A stretch of DNA of 64,000 nt, taken from NCBI GenBank assembly GCA_037953625.1, contig CM075655.1, forward strand, positions 25,934,001-25,998,000, given 5' to 3'. The notes under the pieces were generated by a model, which made no database searches, was not told the origin of the DNA, and saw only the letters and a list, made by a program, of their open reading frames with translations. A program made the translations under genes and the position numbers. Of the stretch, positions 22,771-33,899 are shown in pieces. Source of the stretch: Crotalaria pallida. Lineage: Eukaryota > Streptophyta > Magnoliopsida > Fabales > Fabaceae. The stretch's first letter is position 1. Every line of letters starts with the position of its first letter.

Positions 22771-24897
22771 CAGGCTTTGGCAGATCTTATGGCAATCTGC
22801 CCAACCTTTATAGAGGGCGAAGAGATGGAAGAATTAAGAGGGGAGGTGCTTGGAGTCAATGTGTGTGAAGGAAGCCCATAGTGGACCCTCACGTTTGATG
22901 GGACGCCCTCGTCACATCAAGAAGGGGGAGGCGTAACGCTAACTGATGGGCGGGGGGAATCATTGTCGTTCGCTTTCAGATTGGAGTTTCCCTGCACCAA
23001 TAATGAGGCGGAGTATGAAGCACTGATTGCTGGGCTGAAGATAGCAAGGGAGCTAGGAATAGAAACGCTCATCATCAAGGGAGATTCCAATTTAGTTATC
23101 AAGCAGCTCAAGGGAGAATATGGAGAAAAAGAAATGTCTTTGATGTCATGTAGAGAGCGAGCGTTCAGGTTAATGGAAGGATTCAGGATAGAAGGGTTAG
23201 AGCACATCCCCAGGGCCGAAAATAGGCAGGCGGACGCTCTGGCAACAATTGGAAGTCAGGTAGAAGCGAAGGAGGGGGAAAAGGTTATAACGTTCATAAA
23301 GGTGCAGAAGGAAAAAGCAATGCTTGAAGGAGAAAAGGAGGCGAGTTGGAGAGATGATGTGATAAGACAGCTAAGGAGCAAGACGTTGGTAAGGGCGGCA
23401 AGGGATTATTATTTGGTAGGGAAAATATTGTATAGAAAGAACAGTGAAGGGTTGCTGATGAGGTGTGTAACGGAGGAAGAGGGCAGGGAGAAAATGAACA
23501 AGCTCCACGAAAACATGTGTGGACAGCTTGGCCCAAGGTTGTATAGAAGGCTTCAACGTATTGGCATTTATTGGCCCGGAATGAAAGCAGAAAGTGATGC
23601 AATTCAAAGAAGGTGTGTTCAGCGTCAGGAAGTGAAGGAAGAGGAGGAAGCGGCCAGAGTGGAAGAAGAAGATTGGAGAGACCCTTTAAGGATATTTTTA
23701 CAAGAAGGAAGCCTCCCTGAAGATGAGACGGAAGGCGAAGCACTGAGGAAAAAGGCGGAATAGTATTTTTGTGAAAAAGGGGAGTTGTTCAAAAGAACAT
23801 TTAGTGGAGAGATACTACGATGCATAAGTGGGGGTGACATTGAAAGGGTGATGGAGGAGGTCCACAAAGAGGTGTGCGGGCGACACCTAGGAGGGCGGAA
23901 CCTGTATTACGAATTGATGAGGCTTGGGTACTACTGGCCCACGATGAAGAATGACGTGAAGGAATATAGCAAAAGATGCCAAGATTGCCAGAAACATGGA
24001 GATAAGATACACGCCCCATCCGCACAAATGCAAGGACTGGATACGCCTTACCCGTTTCATACATGGGTAATGGATTTTGTTGGACCTGTAGAACCACAGT
24101 CAAGAGGAAAGAAGTGGGTGTTGGTAGCAATGGAGCACTTCACAAGGTGGGCTAAGGCGGAAGCAACTACTAGTGCCGATGGAGAAACAGTGGTGAAATT
24201 CATAAAGGAGCATATCATCTATAGGTTTGGATTGCCAAAGCGAATTGTGTCGGACAATGGGACGCATTTCATAAATGAGAGAGTGAAGGATACCCTGGCA
24301 AACTTTAACATAACCCATGGCAGATCAACACCCTACTACCCCCAATCCAATGGCCAAGCAGAAGCAACAAAAAAACTATTGATTGGAATTCTGAGGAAAA
24401 TGGTGGGAGATACGCCTGCTGATTGGAGCGAATACTTACCCCTTGCCTTATGGGCATATAGAACGACCAAGCATGGTGCCACTAAAGCCACTCCCTTTTC
24501 TTTGGTATATGGTGCTGAAGCAACATTTCCAGCTGAGGTCGCTGTGCCTTCACCAAGAATGATCAATGGAAAAGAAGGGCGGAGGGAGGTAGAGGCGGAA
24601 CTCATGGAAGGGGAGAGAGACAGAGCGAGGGAAGAAATGTTGAGGCATCAGAGTCGTGTGATGCTAATGTATGACAAAATTGTGAAGCCTAGAATGTTCA
24701 GTGAAGGAGAACTGGTACTCAAGGCCACAGATGCAGTTATGAGGAATATCCATGCTGGAAAGTGGGCACCCATGTGGGAAGGACCCTACATAGTGCAAGA
24801 TGCTCATCCCAACGGGTATTGTTTTCTCCTCAATCCAGACAATCAAAAGAGAATAGGGCCTTTGAATTTTAAATATATTAAGAAATATTATCCTTAG
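22771..24897 (+). pseudogene. T2 pol fragment: RNase H and integrase with two in-frame stops
   Basis: All parts lie in one frame. It starts within the QALADL segment that joins RT to RNase H in Tat elements. RNase H shows LTFDG, NNEAEYEALIAG, KGDSNLVIKQL and ADALA. A first zinc-finger-like unit (about 23437-23630) lacks the last Cys. WRDPLRIFLQEG follows, and then a complete finger (H, H, CQDC) at about 23866-23994. The integrase core shows WVMDFVGP, RIVSDNGTHF and NGQAEATKKL. Stops are TAG at 22879-22881 and TAG at 23761-23763. The frame ends after FKYIKKYYP at 24897. RT, protease and gag are missing. Confidence 0.85.
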
Positions 24898-25347
24898 AAT
24901 TAGAAGTGAATGTAAGAATTGGTTCTTTAGCTTTGAAAGGCACAAGGGATATGTAACATCCCGAATTTTAATCCTGGGAATAAACATAATAATAATAAGA
25001 TTAGGAAATAATATTATGCTAAAAAGGATCTAGGTGATGGATTAGGATTTCTTTGAGTGCCATAAAGGAGTTAGGAAACGTTGGTATCAGATAGGAGGTT
25101 TAAAGAAGACCAAACGAGGATTTAAAAGCGGCGTTTTCGGTGTTTTAAATTCGCTAACTGGGAAAATTAGGAATAAAAGATTTACAACTCTAAATGAGAA
25201 TTCCACCGTGGGATATGAAGTTTGTATTTTTAGGAAGCTTGCCTCAAAATTTGAGCAAGATCCAACGGTGAACGAAGAAGTTACAGTCATTTGAAGTTAG
25301 GAAGAAAATAGAAGGAAATTGGAAAAAGAAATCAGCAGTATATAGCG

Positions 25348-25647
25348 TTTTCGCTTAAGCGAAAATGGTTCGCTTAAGCGAAACCAACTCAGTAGCAGTT
25401 AAACCGTGGTTCGCTTAAGCGAACGGGTTTCGCTCAAGCGAAACCGGTTTAATAAGAAATCAAAACATACTGGACTCGACTCGCTTGAGCGAGAATCGGT
25501 TCGCTCGAGCGAAAATGGTTCGTGCAAACCCTAAATCCCCAAATTGAGAATTTCGCTTAAGCGAAATTCGGTTCGCTCAAGCGAAAAAGGAACCCCAGCT
25601 TACTGAACTGAATTCGCTTAAGCGAATTTATTTCGCTTAAGCGAAAA
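25348..25647. repeat. E2 palindrome cluster in 5' LTR (10 copies of CGCTYRAGCG)
   Basis: Ten copies occur in 300 bp. The first is a perfect 18-mer, TTTTCGCTTAAGCGAAAA (25348-25365). The centre varies among TTAA, TCAA, TTGA and TCGA, while the arms CGC/GCG are kept in every copy. Spacers are unrelated single-copy sequence of varied length. Confidence 0.95.
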
Positions 25648-25737
25648 TTCCCGCATCAGCTGAAGATTGGGTGTGATCTGGACCGTCCAAGGGGAATCCT
25701 TTCATGGCTCCTTCCATCCTAGCCATTCAAAAACCCC

Positions 25738-25745
25738 TCCCCTCT
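25738..25745 (+). promoter_or_regulatory. Candidate E2 LTR promoter: TATA-like box before CT-rich leader
   Basis: CATAAAAT stands about 93 bp after the last palindrome. It is followed by a long C/T-rich leader (25748-25905). A strong donor GTAAGT follows at 25921. The 3' LTR has the same arrangement near 31549. Confidence 0.45.
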
Positions 25746-25920
25746 CATAAAATCATTTCCACTTCATTCTTCTTCATTCTTCTTCCACCAACAACAAAAA
25801 CTCCTCCCTCTCATCCCTCTTCCCCCTCCACTCGAATCATCCATCTCCCCCACCAAGATTGAGCTTCATTCTCATCTTCCTCAAGCTCAACACTCAACTC
25901 TAATCATCCTCCCTTCCATT

Positions 25921-27600
25921 GGTAAGTTTTCCACTCTCTCTCTCTCTCTCCATGAAACATACGAATTTCTCTCCCTTCCCTTCCATGGCATACGAATTTT
26001 GTGGCAATATTTAGCAAAATTAGGACTCACTTGTGCTCTATTGTTTCATGGAGGTCAAGAATCTCTCTCTTTCACTCAATCCTTGGAGCTTTTGGATTTG
26101 GAGCTTAGGAACTAAAGCTTGGAAGATTTTTTCCCCATTTCTCTTGGTTTGAGGTAAGGGAGTGGTTATAGTGAGCTTGCCTTGTTCTAGGGAGTAGGTT
26201 CTAGTTAATATATAATACTTGTTAGGGTTATGTGTTAGGGGAGAAAATTAGTTTATAATTCCCTAGGTTATTAAATATGAAATTTTGAATTAATTAAATA
26301 TGCATGATGATTGGATGTTAAGATTAGTAAAAAGAAACCCAATAATATGCCAATTAATTATTTGATAAACGGAGCTTGAATAGGAATTAAATGGAATTTC
26401 ATGAGGAATTGGGTATTGGGATAATGAAGTTGTCATAAATGAATTTTGTGATTATTGATTCTATTTGCAAGGTTGTGGACAAAAGGGTAATTTCTTACGG
26501 TAACAAATATATGTAGGGGCTGTGGAATAAAATGATATAAAAAAAAGGGAATTGAAAATTACCATATGTGATGAAAGTGTGTGGTTGTAATTAAATGTTA
26601 AAATGAGGATAAATGTTAAGTATTAATAATAGTATACCGAGGTAATGTTTTATGAATTGAATTGGGAATATGGGAAAAAGAAATAATTAATTATGTGTAA
26701 CTGAAAGTGAAGGGTGATATATGTAAATTAAAAATGAAGGGCAATGTAAATGTTTGGAAATAAAATGGAACACAATGTGCATGAGATTGATGGATGAGAA
26801 AGGAAATGAATAAAGGCATGGTATGAATGATTATGTATTGTCTTGTGGCTTTTTGTGATCAAATGTGATATAATGGGTGGACAAGGAAGTGAATAAATTA
26901 TAGCCTCTGAGTTGAGGTGCCAAACATTGAGTAAATGTATGTGTTATAACTGTTTATGACTAGAATGATTAGGTGTTAAATGTGTGATGTGGAATTTAAA
27001 TATGATATAACTGTTTAAGTGATGATAGGATGGCATGTATGGCCTCTGATATGAGGGGCACAAAATGGATTAAAGGGAAGTGTTGACCTCTGACCTGAGG
27101 GACACAAGATTGAAAGAATGTTATGGAGTGTTGACCTCTGACCTGAGGGACACGATATGGATTAAAAGGAATGGGTGTTGACCTCTGACCTGAGGGACAC
27201 CGGATTAATTAATGAATTGGGTGTTGACCTCTGACCTGGGGGACACCGGATAAAATGTGTATAGGTGTGTGGACCTCTGACCTGAGAGACACACCGTGAA
27301 TTAAGGGATTGACGTGTTGACCTCTGACCTGAGGGACACGAAATGGATTCTAATAAATGGGTGTTGACCTCTGACCTGAGGGACACATAATGGGAATGAA
27401 TAAGGAAAAATGGATGTTGAGTTGAATAATGGAAATGGATGGAAAAATGAATAATGGATATGGAATTGATGAAATGTGTATGGTGTGCAATATGTGAATA
27501 TATGTTTAAATGCTATTTGTGCTTGACCTAATGGGTTGTTATGTCTAGTTAGAAACTGCTTTCTATTTCATGTGCAATGCTCACTCCCTTACAGTTTCAG
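25921..27600 (+). other. Possible intron inside the E2 5' LTR
   Basis: Donor TTG|GTAAGT at 25921 and acceptor candidates TTACAG and TTTCAG at about 27594-27600 would enclose the hairpin repeat array. E6 and the solo LTR also have a pyrimidine-rich AG at the matching place (TTTCTACAG|GTACTGAG in E6). An alternative acceptor is CAACAG at 28266, just before the gag ATG. This is inferred from splice signals only. Confidence 0.4.
26904..27387. repeat. E2 5' LTR hairpin repeat array, about 9 copies, 47-bp spacing
   Basis: The core CCTCTGACCTGAGG recurs about every 47 bp with two early divergent copies. CCTC/GAGG form a stem around TGACCT. Most copies also carry an outer GTGT at the left and ACAC at the right. 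Spacers differ in sequence. Confidence 0.9.
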
Positions 27601-28092
27601 GTACGGAGATTGAGTTTGCACAGCCCCCGGCCGAGCAGGAGTACTTTCCCTCACAGGGAGAGTAGGGTGATATGGGTTGTAGATTATAGCATGGGTCGAA
27701 GCCTCTCATATTATCTTGATGTAAATTTAATATATATATATATATATATTTTGAATGAGGCTTAAGATGTTTTGTTCGGCTAAAGTTATATATTTTGGTT
27801 ATGTCACTCAAAACTTAGTAGTTTCCGCTAGTACTCTGATTAATTAATGTACTCTGATATATTTGGAGCCCGTGGGGCCTTAGTATGATTTATATATGTA
27901 ATTTGAAGCCCTGCTGGCTACTGGATGTTTTAATTAAAATTGTTCATCACAGGTTGAATTTTGGATTAGCCCGAAAAACAAACAAAACTCCGTCCGTGTG
28001 ACGGTTGATTTTAATATAATAAAAATGAATTTTTAAGTCCGTATTTTAATGTAAGGGGAATTAAGGGTAAATAATCTTAGGGTGTTACAATA

Positions 28093-28103
28093 TGGTATCA
28101 GAG
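28093..28103 (+). other. E2 primer-binding site, initiator-Met tRNA type
   Basis: TGGTATCAGAG begins three bases after the 5' LTR. It matches the common plant primer site for tRNA-iMet, as used by Tekay/Del elements. Confidence 0.88.
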
Positions 28104-28266
28104 AAGTTTCCCTCGGCCTTTGGAGTATGAACTCACTACTCCTATGGTTACTCACCGAGCGAGTAACCCAAGTACTTAGTTTAGTGACTAAGTGAAGTTG
28201 TAGGATGTTAGTAGTTTTTTTTAATTTTTCTATCATTAACTGGTTTCCCCTCCATGATTCAACAGT

Positions 28267-29394
28267 ATGGCAGGGAGACGGGCTAATAATGATAGGATTG
28301 CTGCAATTCTCGAAACTCTGGTTCAATTGCAGCAGAACCAAGCCCAAGTTCAGCAGCAACAAGCTGATAATCTCGCAAATCTGCAGCAGAATCAAGCCCA
28401 GAACATTGCTGTAGCTGCAGCAGCTGCTGCAGCAGCACTTCGGCCTCCTCCACCACCACCAGTGGAGATTGACTGGATGGGCCGCCTTAGAAAAAGCGAT
28501 CCACCGAAGTTTGAAGGGGGTTACAATCCCGATGGAGCTCAAAGATGGCTCCAGGAGATGGAGAAGGTGTTTCGCTCACTGCAGCCACCAGGTGATCAGT
28601 ATATGCGATTAGTGGAGTATGTTCTGATGGGTGAGGCGGAACATTGGTGGGACCAACAGAGGAGAGGTCTGGAAGCAGCTAATGAGCTTATTTCATGGGA
28701 TCTTTTCAAGACCCGTTTTCTGGGAAAGTACTTCCCGGAAAAGGTAAGGAGGGAGAAGGAAGTGGCTTTTCTTGAGCTGAAGCAAGGGAGCCTCAGTGTT
28801 GGAGAATATGCAGCTCAGTTTGAGGATCTCATCCGTTATTCTGGTAGCTATCGGGATGCTGATGAGCGCACTAAGTGTATCAAGTTTGAGGCTGGTCTCA
28901 ATCCCAGGATCAGAACTGTCTTTTTCTATCAGGGAATCTCTAATCTCTCTCAACTAGTGAACATGACCAGTGCTTACGAAGATTCTCTCAAGCAGGAACA
29001 AGCGGGGGAGCGAAGCAGGGCATCTCAGAGATTGCCTGGTCCTATTAGGGGCAAGGGACCGATTCAGAAGTCTGGTCCATACATTCATTCCGGGGTCACG
29101 TTTCCTAAGGAATCCGGACCAACAGTGAATGCTTATGGTCCAATACCAACTTGTCAGCACTGCGGCAGGATGCATAGGGGAGTGTGCTGGACATTGGGTC
29201 GAAAGGAGGGATTATGCTTTCACTGTGGACAACCCGGACATTTTGCTTCAAATTGTCCGAAGAACACAATGAAGAAGGAGATTAATGCTACTAAGGCACA
29301 GAGGGTCCGTGGTGGTCCATCATTGCAGAAAGGGAAGTTATTCACCGCCGAGGGTGATGAGGTGGAACCAGCTAATATAGTCGCAGGTAACTAA
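28267..29394 (+). CDS. E2 gag protein (375 aa)
   Basis: The frame is complete from ATG to TAA. An N-terminal Gln-rich coil (about 15-55) and an Ala run are followed by the retrotransposon gag core, with KFEGGYNPDGAQRWLQEMEK, AEHWWDQQRR and FKTRFLGKYFPE. Residues 300-335 hold two zinc knuckles, CQHCGRMHRGVC and CFHCGQPGHFASNC (CX2CX4HX4C). Gag forms the particle that packages element RNA in the cytoplasm. The frame stops just before the place where protease would begin, so the loss of pol starts near a domain border. The start ATG follows a CAACAG splice-acceptor-like sequence. Confidence 0.92.
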   Translation: MAGRRANNDRIAAILETLVQLQQNQAQVQQQQADNLANLQQNQAQNIAVAAAAAAAALRPPPPPPVEIDWMGRLRKSDPPKFEGGYNPDGAQRWLQEMEKVFRSLQPPGDQYMRLVEYVLMGEAEHWWDQQRRGLEAANELISWDLFKTRFLGKYFPEKVRREKEVAFLELKQGSLSVGEYAAQFEDLIRYSGSYRDADERTKCIKFEAGLNPRIRTVFFYQGISNLSQLVNMTSAYEDSLKQEQAGERSRASQRLPGPIRGKGPIQKSGPYIHSGVTFPKESGPTVNAYGPIPTCQHCGRMHRGVCWTLGRKEGLCFHCGQPGHFASNCPKNTMKKEINATKAQRVRGGPSLQKGKLFTAEGDEVEPANIVAGN

Positions 29395-30759
29395 TGTTTG
29401 CCAAGTCCATGTGTAATGTTTCTAAGTTCGATTGTGGGGTAGTTAGTTTTCCCTTCTGTTAGCTAAATAGGGAGTTAATGGTGTTTTAGAGTCAAAATGT
29501 TTAAAACGTATTGCCTACCTGCCTTCCCAAATTCAAATCTTGTTCTTATAGAGAACGTATGAAAGACCTTATAAGGAATTCTTCAGTTTGAAAATTCTGG
29601 TATCAAGTAAGCAATATTATGTTGTGATGTTGTTATTTGATGTAATGTAAGGTTAGAATTGATCACTCTAATCCTTGCATTTGTTAAATGATGACATTAC
29701 GGATAAAACCCGACAGTGATGTGTTGTTGGTAGACGTGAGGATGGGATTGATCACCTCAATTCTTGCATCTATCAATAAATGCTATCATTGTAACCTTTA
29801 AAGTGAAAGTAGACAACCTTACCCCGAAACATTCGTTCAAAAGCTTCATATATAGTTAGAGAGTAGATGGAAAATAGTTCTAAAGAAAAGAAGTCTTGGT
29901 ATATGCTACTTGTTCCAAAGTAGTATAGCTAAGTGCTAATCCCTTGGATGAGTTAAGACAGCTCTCCAGAAGTTATTCTTAACCATCATATCAACTAAAC
30001 CGATCTTGAAGCAATTTGACAGTTGCTTCGAATCTTTTCCCGGTTCTTAGATAACCACTCATAAGAATAGCCGGTTGTGACAAATTAGTAAATCCCTGCG
30101 TTAAGACCAAACAATCTTGATAATTGACCCAGCCAACGGCAAGTTGACGTACCCTTCACCTTTGGTAGTTGGGTAAATCTTGGAACTAATGTGGACTTCT
30201 TCCTTCCTATTCTTTTTAATCGATTAATAGAAGAAGTTGATTGTGGGGCAATTAGTAGGAATTGTGTCTGCTCTAATCAACTAAGCATTGGGGTTCTTCT
30301 TGTTCAGGAATGGCTGTGTTTTGAAAAGCTTTAAATCCTATCGGTGCTAGTCAATCCTTATGAGAGAAACTTTAAGGCGTTATACTTTATACGAATCTTC
30401 GTATGCCATGATTTCAGGACACCTTTTTCAAGAAAAGATTCTAAAACTATTCTGGAAATGCCAAATATTTCGAGTTTTCCCGTATCTAGCTAATGCAACT
30501 CCTATCTTACATCTATCCGAAGGACGATCGGAAGCGGACTCACCCGATCCCATATCCTTTAGCATGGAGGTAATTGGGTATGTCGATGCCAAGTGGGGGA
30601 GCGCTTCCTACCCTAATTTAAATTCTGTATAGGTAAGGGTAAATCGAAAGACTGACGGAAGAAACCAAAGAGGATTAAATATAGGAATCACAAGTCCTAC
30701 CACCGGGGTGATTCTCCATTTACTGAACCTAACGGAATTTCGGGGACGAAATTCTAATA
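29395..30759 (+). other. E2 internal spacer in place of pol
   Basis: About 1.4 kb without a supported reading frame. A diverged direct repeat sits near 29655-29690 and 29746-29782, sharing ATTGATCAC and CTTGCAT. I see no RT, RNase H or integrase motif. Confidence 0.6.
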
Positions 30760-30771
30760 AGTGGGGGAGAA
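30760..30771 (+). other. E2 polypurine tract
   Basis: AGTGGGGGAGAA stands directly before the TGTAACATCC of the 3' LTR. It follows TTCGGGGACGAAATTC, a sequence common at the 3' end of Tekay-like elements. Confidence 0.85.
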
Positions 30772-31169
30772 TTGTAACATCCCGAATTTTAATCCTGGGA
30801 ATAAACATAATAATAATAAGATTAGGAAATAATAATTATGCTAAAAAGGATCTAGGTGATGGATTAGGATTTCTTTGAGTGCCATAAAGGAGTTAGGAAA
30901 CGTTGGTATCAGATAGGAGGTTTAAAGAAGACCAAACGAGGATTTAAAAGCGGCGTTTTCGGTGTTTTAAATTCGCTAACTGGGAAAATTAGGAATAAAA
31001 GATTTACAACTCTAAATGAGAATTCCACCGTTGGATATGAAGTTTGTATTTTTAGGAAGCTTGCCTCAAAATTTGAGCAAGATCCAACAGTGAACGAAGA
31101 AGTTACAATCATTTGAAGTTAGGAAGAAAATAGAAGGAAATTGGAAAAAGAAATCAGCAGTATATAGCG

Positions 31170-31450
31170 TTTTCGCTTAAGCGAAAATGGTTCGCTTAAG
31201 CGAAACCAACTCAGTAGTAGTTAAACCGTGGTTCGCTTAAGCGAACGGGTTTCGCTCAAGCGAAACCGGTTTAATCAGAAATCAAAACATACTGGACTCG
31301 ACTCGCTTGAGCGAGAATCGGTTCGCTCGAGCGAAAATGGTTCGTGCAAACCCTAAATCCCCAAATTGAGAATTTCGCTTAAGTGAAATTCGGTTCGCTC
31401 AAGCGAAAAAGGAACCCCAGCTTACTGAACTGAATTCGCTTAAGCGAAAA
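31170..31450. repeat. E2 palindrome cluster in 3' LTR (9 copies)
   Basis: Same cluster as in the 5' LTR, but the last two words of the 5' copy are merged into one by loss, or lack of gain, of 19 bp. One right arm reads GTGAA instead of GCGAA (near 31384). Confidence 0.93.
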
Positions 31451-32705
31451 TTCCCGCATCAGCTGAAGATTGGGTGCGATCTGGACCGTCCAAGGGGAAT
31501 CCTTTCATGGCTCCTTCCATCCTAGCCATTCAAAAACCCCTCCCCTCTCATAAAATCATTTCCACTTCATTCTTCTTCATTCTTCTTCCACCAACAACAA
31601 AAACTCCTCCCTCTCATCCCTCTTCCCCCTCCACTCGAATCATCCATCTCCCCCACCAAGATTGAGCTTCATTCTCATCATCCTCAAGCTCAACACTCAA
31701 CTCTAATCATCCTCCCTTCCATTGGTAAGTTTTCCACTCTCTCTCTCTCTCTCCATGAAACATACGAATTTCTCTCCCTTCCCTTCCGTGGCATACGAAT
31801 TTTGTGGCAATATTTAGCAAAATTAGGACTCACTTGTTCTCTATTGTTTCATGGAGGTCAAGAATCTCTCTCTTTCACTCAATCCTTGGAGCTTTTGGAT
31901 TTGGAGCTTAGGAACTAAAGCTTGGAAGATTTTTTCCCCATTTCTCTTGGTTTGAGGTAAGGGAGTGGTTATAGTGAGCTTGCCTTGTTCTAGGGAGTAG
32001 GTTCTAGTTAGTATATAATACTTGTTAGGGTTATGTGTTAGGGGAGAAAATTAGTTTATAATTCCCTAGGTTATTAAATATGAAATTTTGAATTAATTAA
32101 ATATGCATGATGATTGGATGTTAAGATTAGTAAAAAGAAACCCAATAATATGCCAATTAATTATTTGATAAACGGAGCTTGAATAGGAATTAAATGGAAT
32201 TGCATGAGGAATTGGGTATTGGGATAATGAAGTTGTCATAAATGAATTTTGTGATTATTGATTCTATTTGCAAGATTGTGGACAAAAGGGTAATTTCTTA
32301 CGGTAACAAATATATGTAGGGGCTGTGGAATAAAATGATATAAAAAAAAAGGGAATTGAAAATTACCATATGTGATGAAAGTGTGTGGTTGTAATTAAAT
32401 GTTAAAATGAGGATAAATGTTAAGTATTAATAATAGTATACCGAGGTAATGTTTTATGAATTGAATTGGGAATATGGGAAAAAGAAATAATTAATTATGT
32501 GTAACTGAAAGTGAAGGGTGATATATGTAAATTAAAAATGAAGGGCAATGTAAATGTTTGGAAATAAAATGGAACACAATGTGCATGAGATTGGTGGATG
32601 AGAAAGGAAATGAATAAAGGCATGGTATGAATGATTATGTATTGTCTTGTGGCTTTTTGTGATCAAATGTGATATAATGGGTGGACAAGGAAGTGAATAA
32701 ATTAT

Positions 32706-33191
32706 AGCCTCTGAGTTGAGGTGCCAAACATTGAGTAAATGTATGTGTTATAACTGTTTATGACTAGAATGATTAGGTGTTGAATGTGTGATGTGGAATT
32801 TAAATATGATATAACTGTTTATGTGATGATAGGATGGCATGTATGGCCTCTGATATGAGGGGCACAAAATGGATTAAAGGGAAGTGTTGACCTCTGACCT
32901 GAGGGACACAAAATTGAAAGAATGTTATGGAGTGTTGACCTCTGACCTGAGGGACACGATATGGATTAAAAGGAATGGGTGTTGACCTCTGACCTGAGGG
33001 ACACCGGATTAATTAATGAATTGGGTGTTGGCCTCTGACCTGGGGGACACCGGATAAAATGTGTATAGGTGTGTGGACCTCTGACCTGAGAGACACACCG
33101 TGAATTAAGGGATTGACGTGTTGACCTCTGACCTGAGGGACACGAAATGGATTCTAATAAATGGGTGTTGACCTCTGACCTGAGGGACACA
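32706..33191. repeat. E2 3' LTR hairpin repeat array
   Basis: Same CCTCTGACCTGAGG array as in the 5' LTR, with the same spacing and small base changes. Confidence 0.9.
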
Positions 33192-33899
33192 TAATGGGAA
33201 TGAATAAGGAAAAATGGATGTTGAGTTGAATAATGGAAATGGATGGAAAAATGAATAATGGATATGGAATTGATGAAATGTGTATGGTGTGCAATATGTG
33301 AATATATGTTTAAATGCTATTTGTGCTTGACCTAATGGGTTGTTATGTCTAGTTAGAAACTGCTTTCTATTTCATGTGCAATGCTCACTCCCTTACAGTT
33401 TCAGGTACGGAGATTGAGTTTGCACAGCCCCCGGCCGAGCAGGAGTACTTTCCCTCACAGGGAGAGTAGGGTGATATGGGTTGTAGATTATAGCATGGGC
33501 CGAAGCCTCTCATATTATCTTGATGTAAATTTAATATATATATATATATATATTTTGAATGAGGCTTAAGATGTTTTGTTCGGCTAAAGTTATATATTTT
33601 GGTTATGTCACTCAAAACTTAGTAGTTTCCGCTAGTACTCTGATTAATTAATATACTCTGATATATTTGGAGCCCGTGGGGCCTTAGTATGATTTATATA
33701 TGTAATTTGAAGCCCTGCTGGCTACTGGATGTTTTAATTAAAATTGTTCATCACAGGTTGAATTTTGGATTAGCCCGAAAAACAAACAAAACTCCGTCCG
33801 TGTGACGGTTGATTTTAATATAATAAAAATGAATTTTTAAGTCCGTTATTTTAATGTAAGGGGAATTAAGGGTAAATAATCTTAGGGTGTTACAGGATA

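Larger units (their letters stand above)
24952..28089 (+). repeat. E2 5' LTR (3138 bp)
   Basis: It begins TGTAACATCCCG and ends GGGTGTTACA. It contains a palindrome cluster, a TATA-like box with a CT-rich leader, a strong splice donor, a hairpin repeat array, a (TA)n run near 27731-27750 and the conserved block after the acceptor near 27600. It differs from the 3' LTR at scattered single bases and by one 19-bp palindrome unit. Confidence 0.95.
24952..33894 (+). mobile_element. E2: Tekay/Del-like gag-only LTR retrotransposon
   Basis: Two nearly identical LTRs (24952-28089 and 30773-33894) flank an internal region of only about 2.7 kb. The target duplication GGATA is at 24947-24951 and 33895-33899. 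The internal region has an initiator-Met primer site, a gag frame, a non-coding spacer and a polypurine tract, but no protease, RT or integrase. It resembles gag-only terminal-repeat retrotransposons that depend on enzymes from a full element. The host site is the 3' part of T2, just after integrase. Confidence 0.93.
30773..33894 (+). repeat. E2 3' LTR (3122 bp)
   Basis: It matches the 5' LTR throughout, with scattered single-base differences and one fewer palindrome unit. It ends GGGTGTTACA at 33894 and is followed by the target duplication GGATA. Confidence 0.95.

Noticed and set aside
23294..23743. Minus frame of 149 codons opposite T2 pol
   Set aside because: It is the shadow of the RNase H/integrase frame on plus.
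26904..27387. Regular repeats with spacers, reminiscent of a CRISPR array
   Set aside because: They lie inside both LTRs of a plant retrotransposon, spacers are similar between the LTRs, and no cas genes are near.
30360..30632. Plus frame of 90 codons in the E2 spacer as a pol remnant
   Set aside because: No RT, RNase H or integrase motif can be seen.
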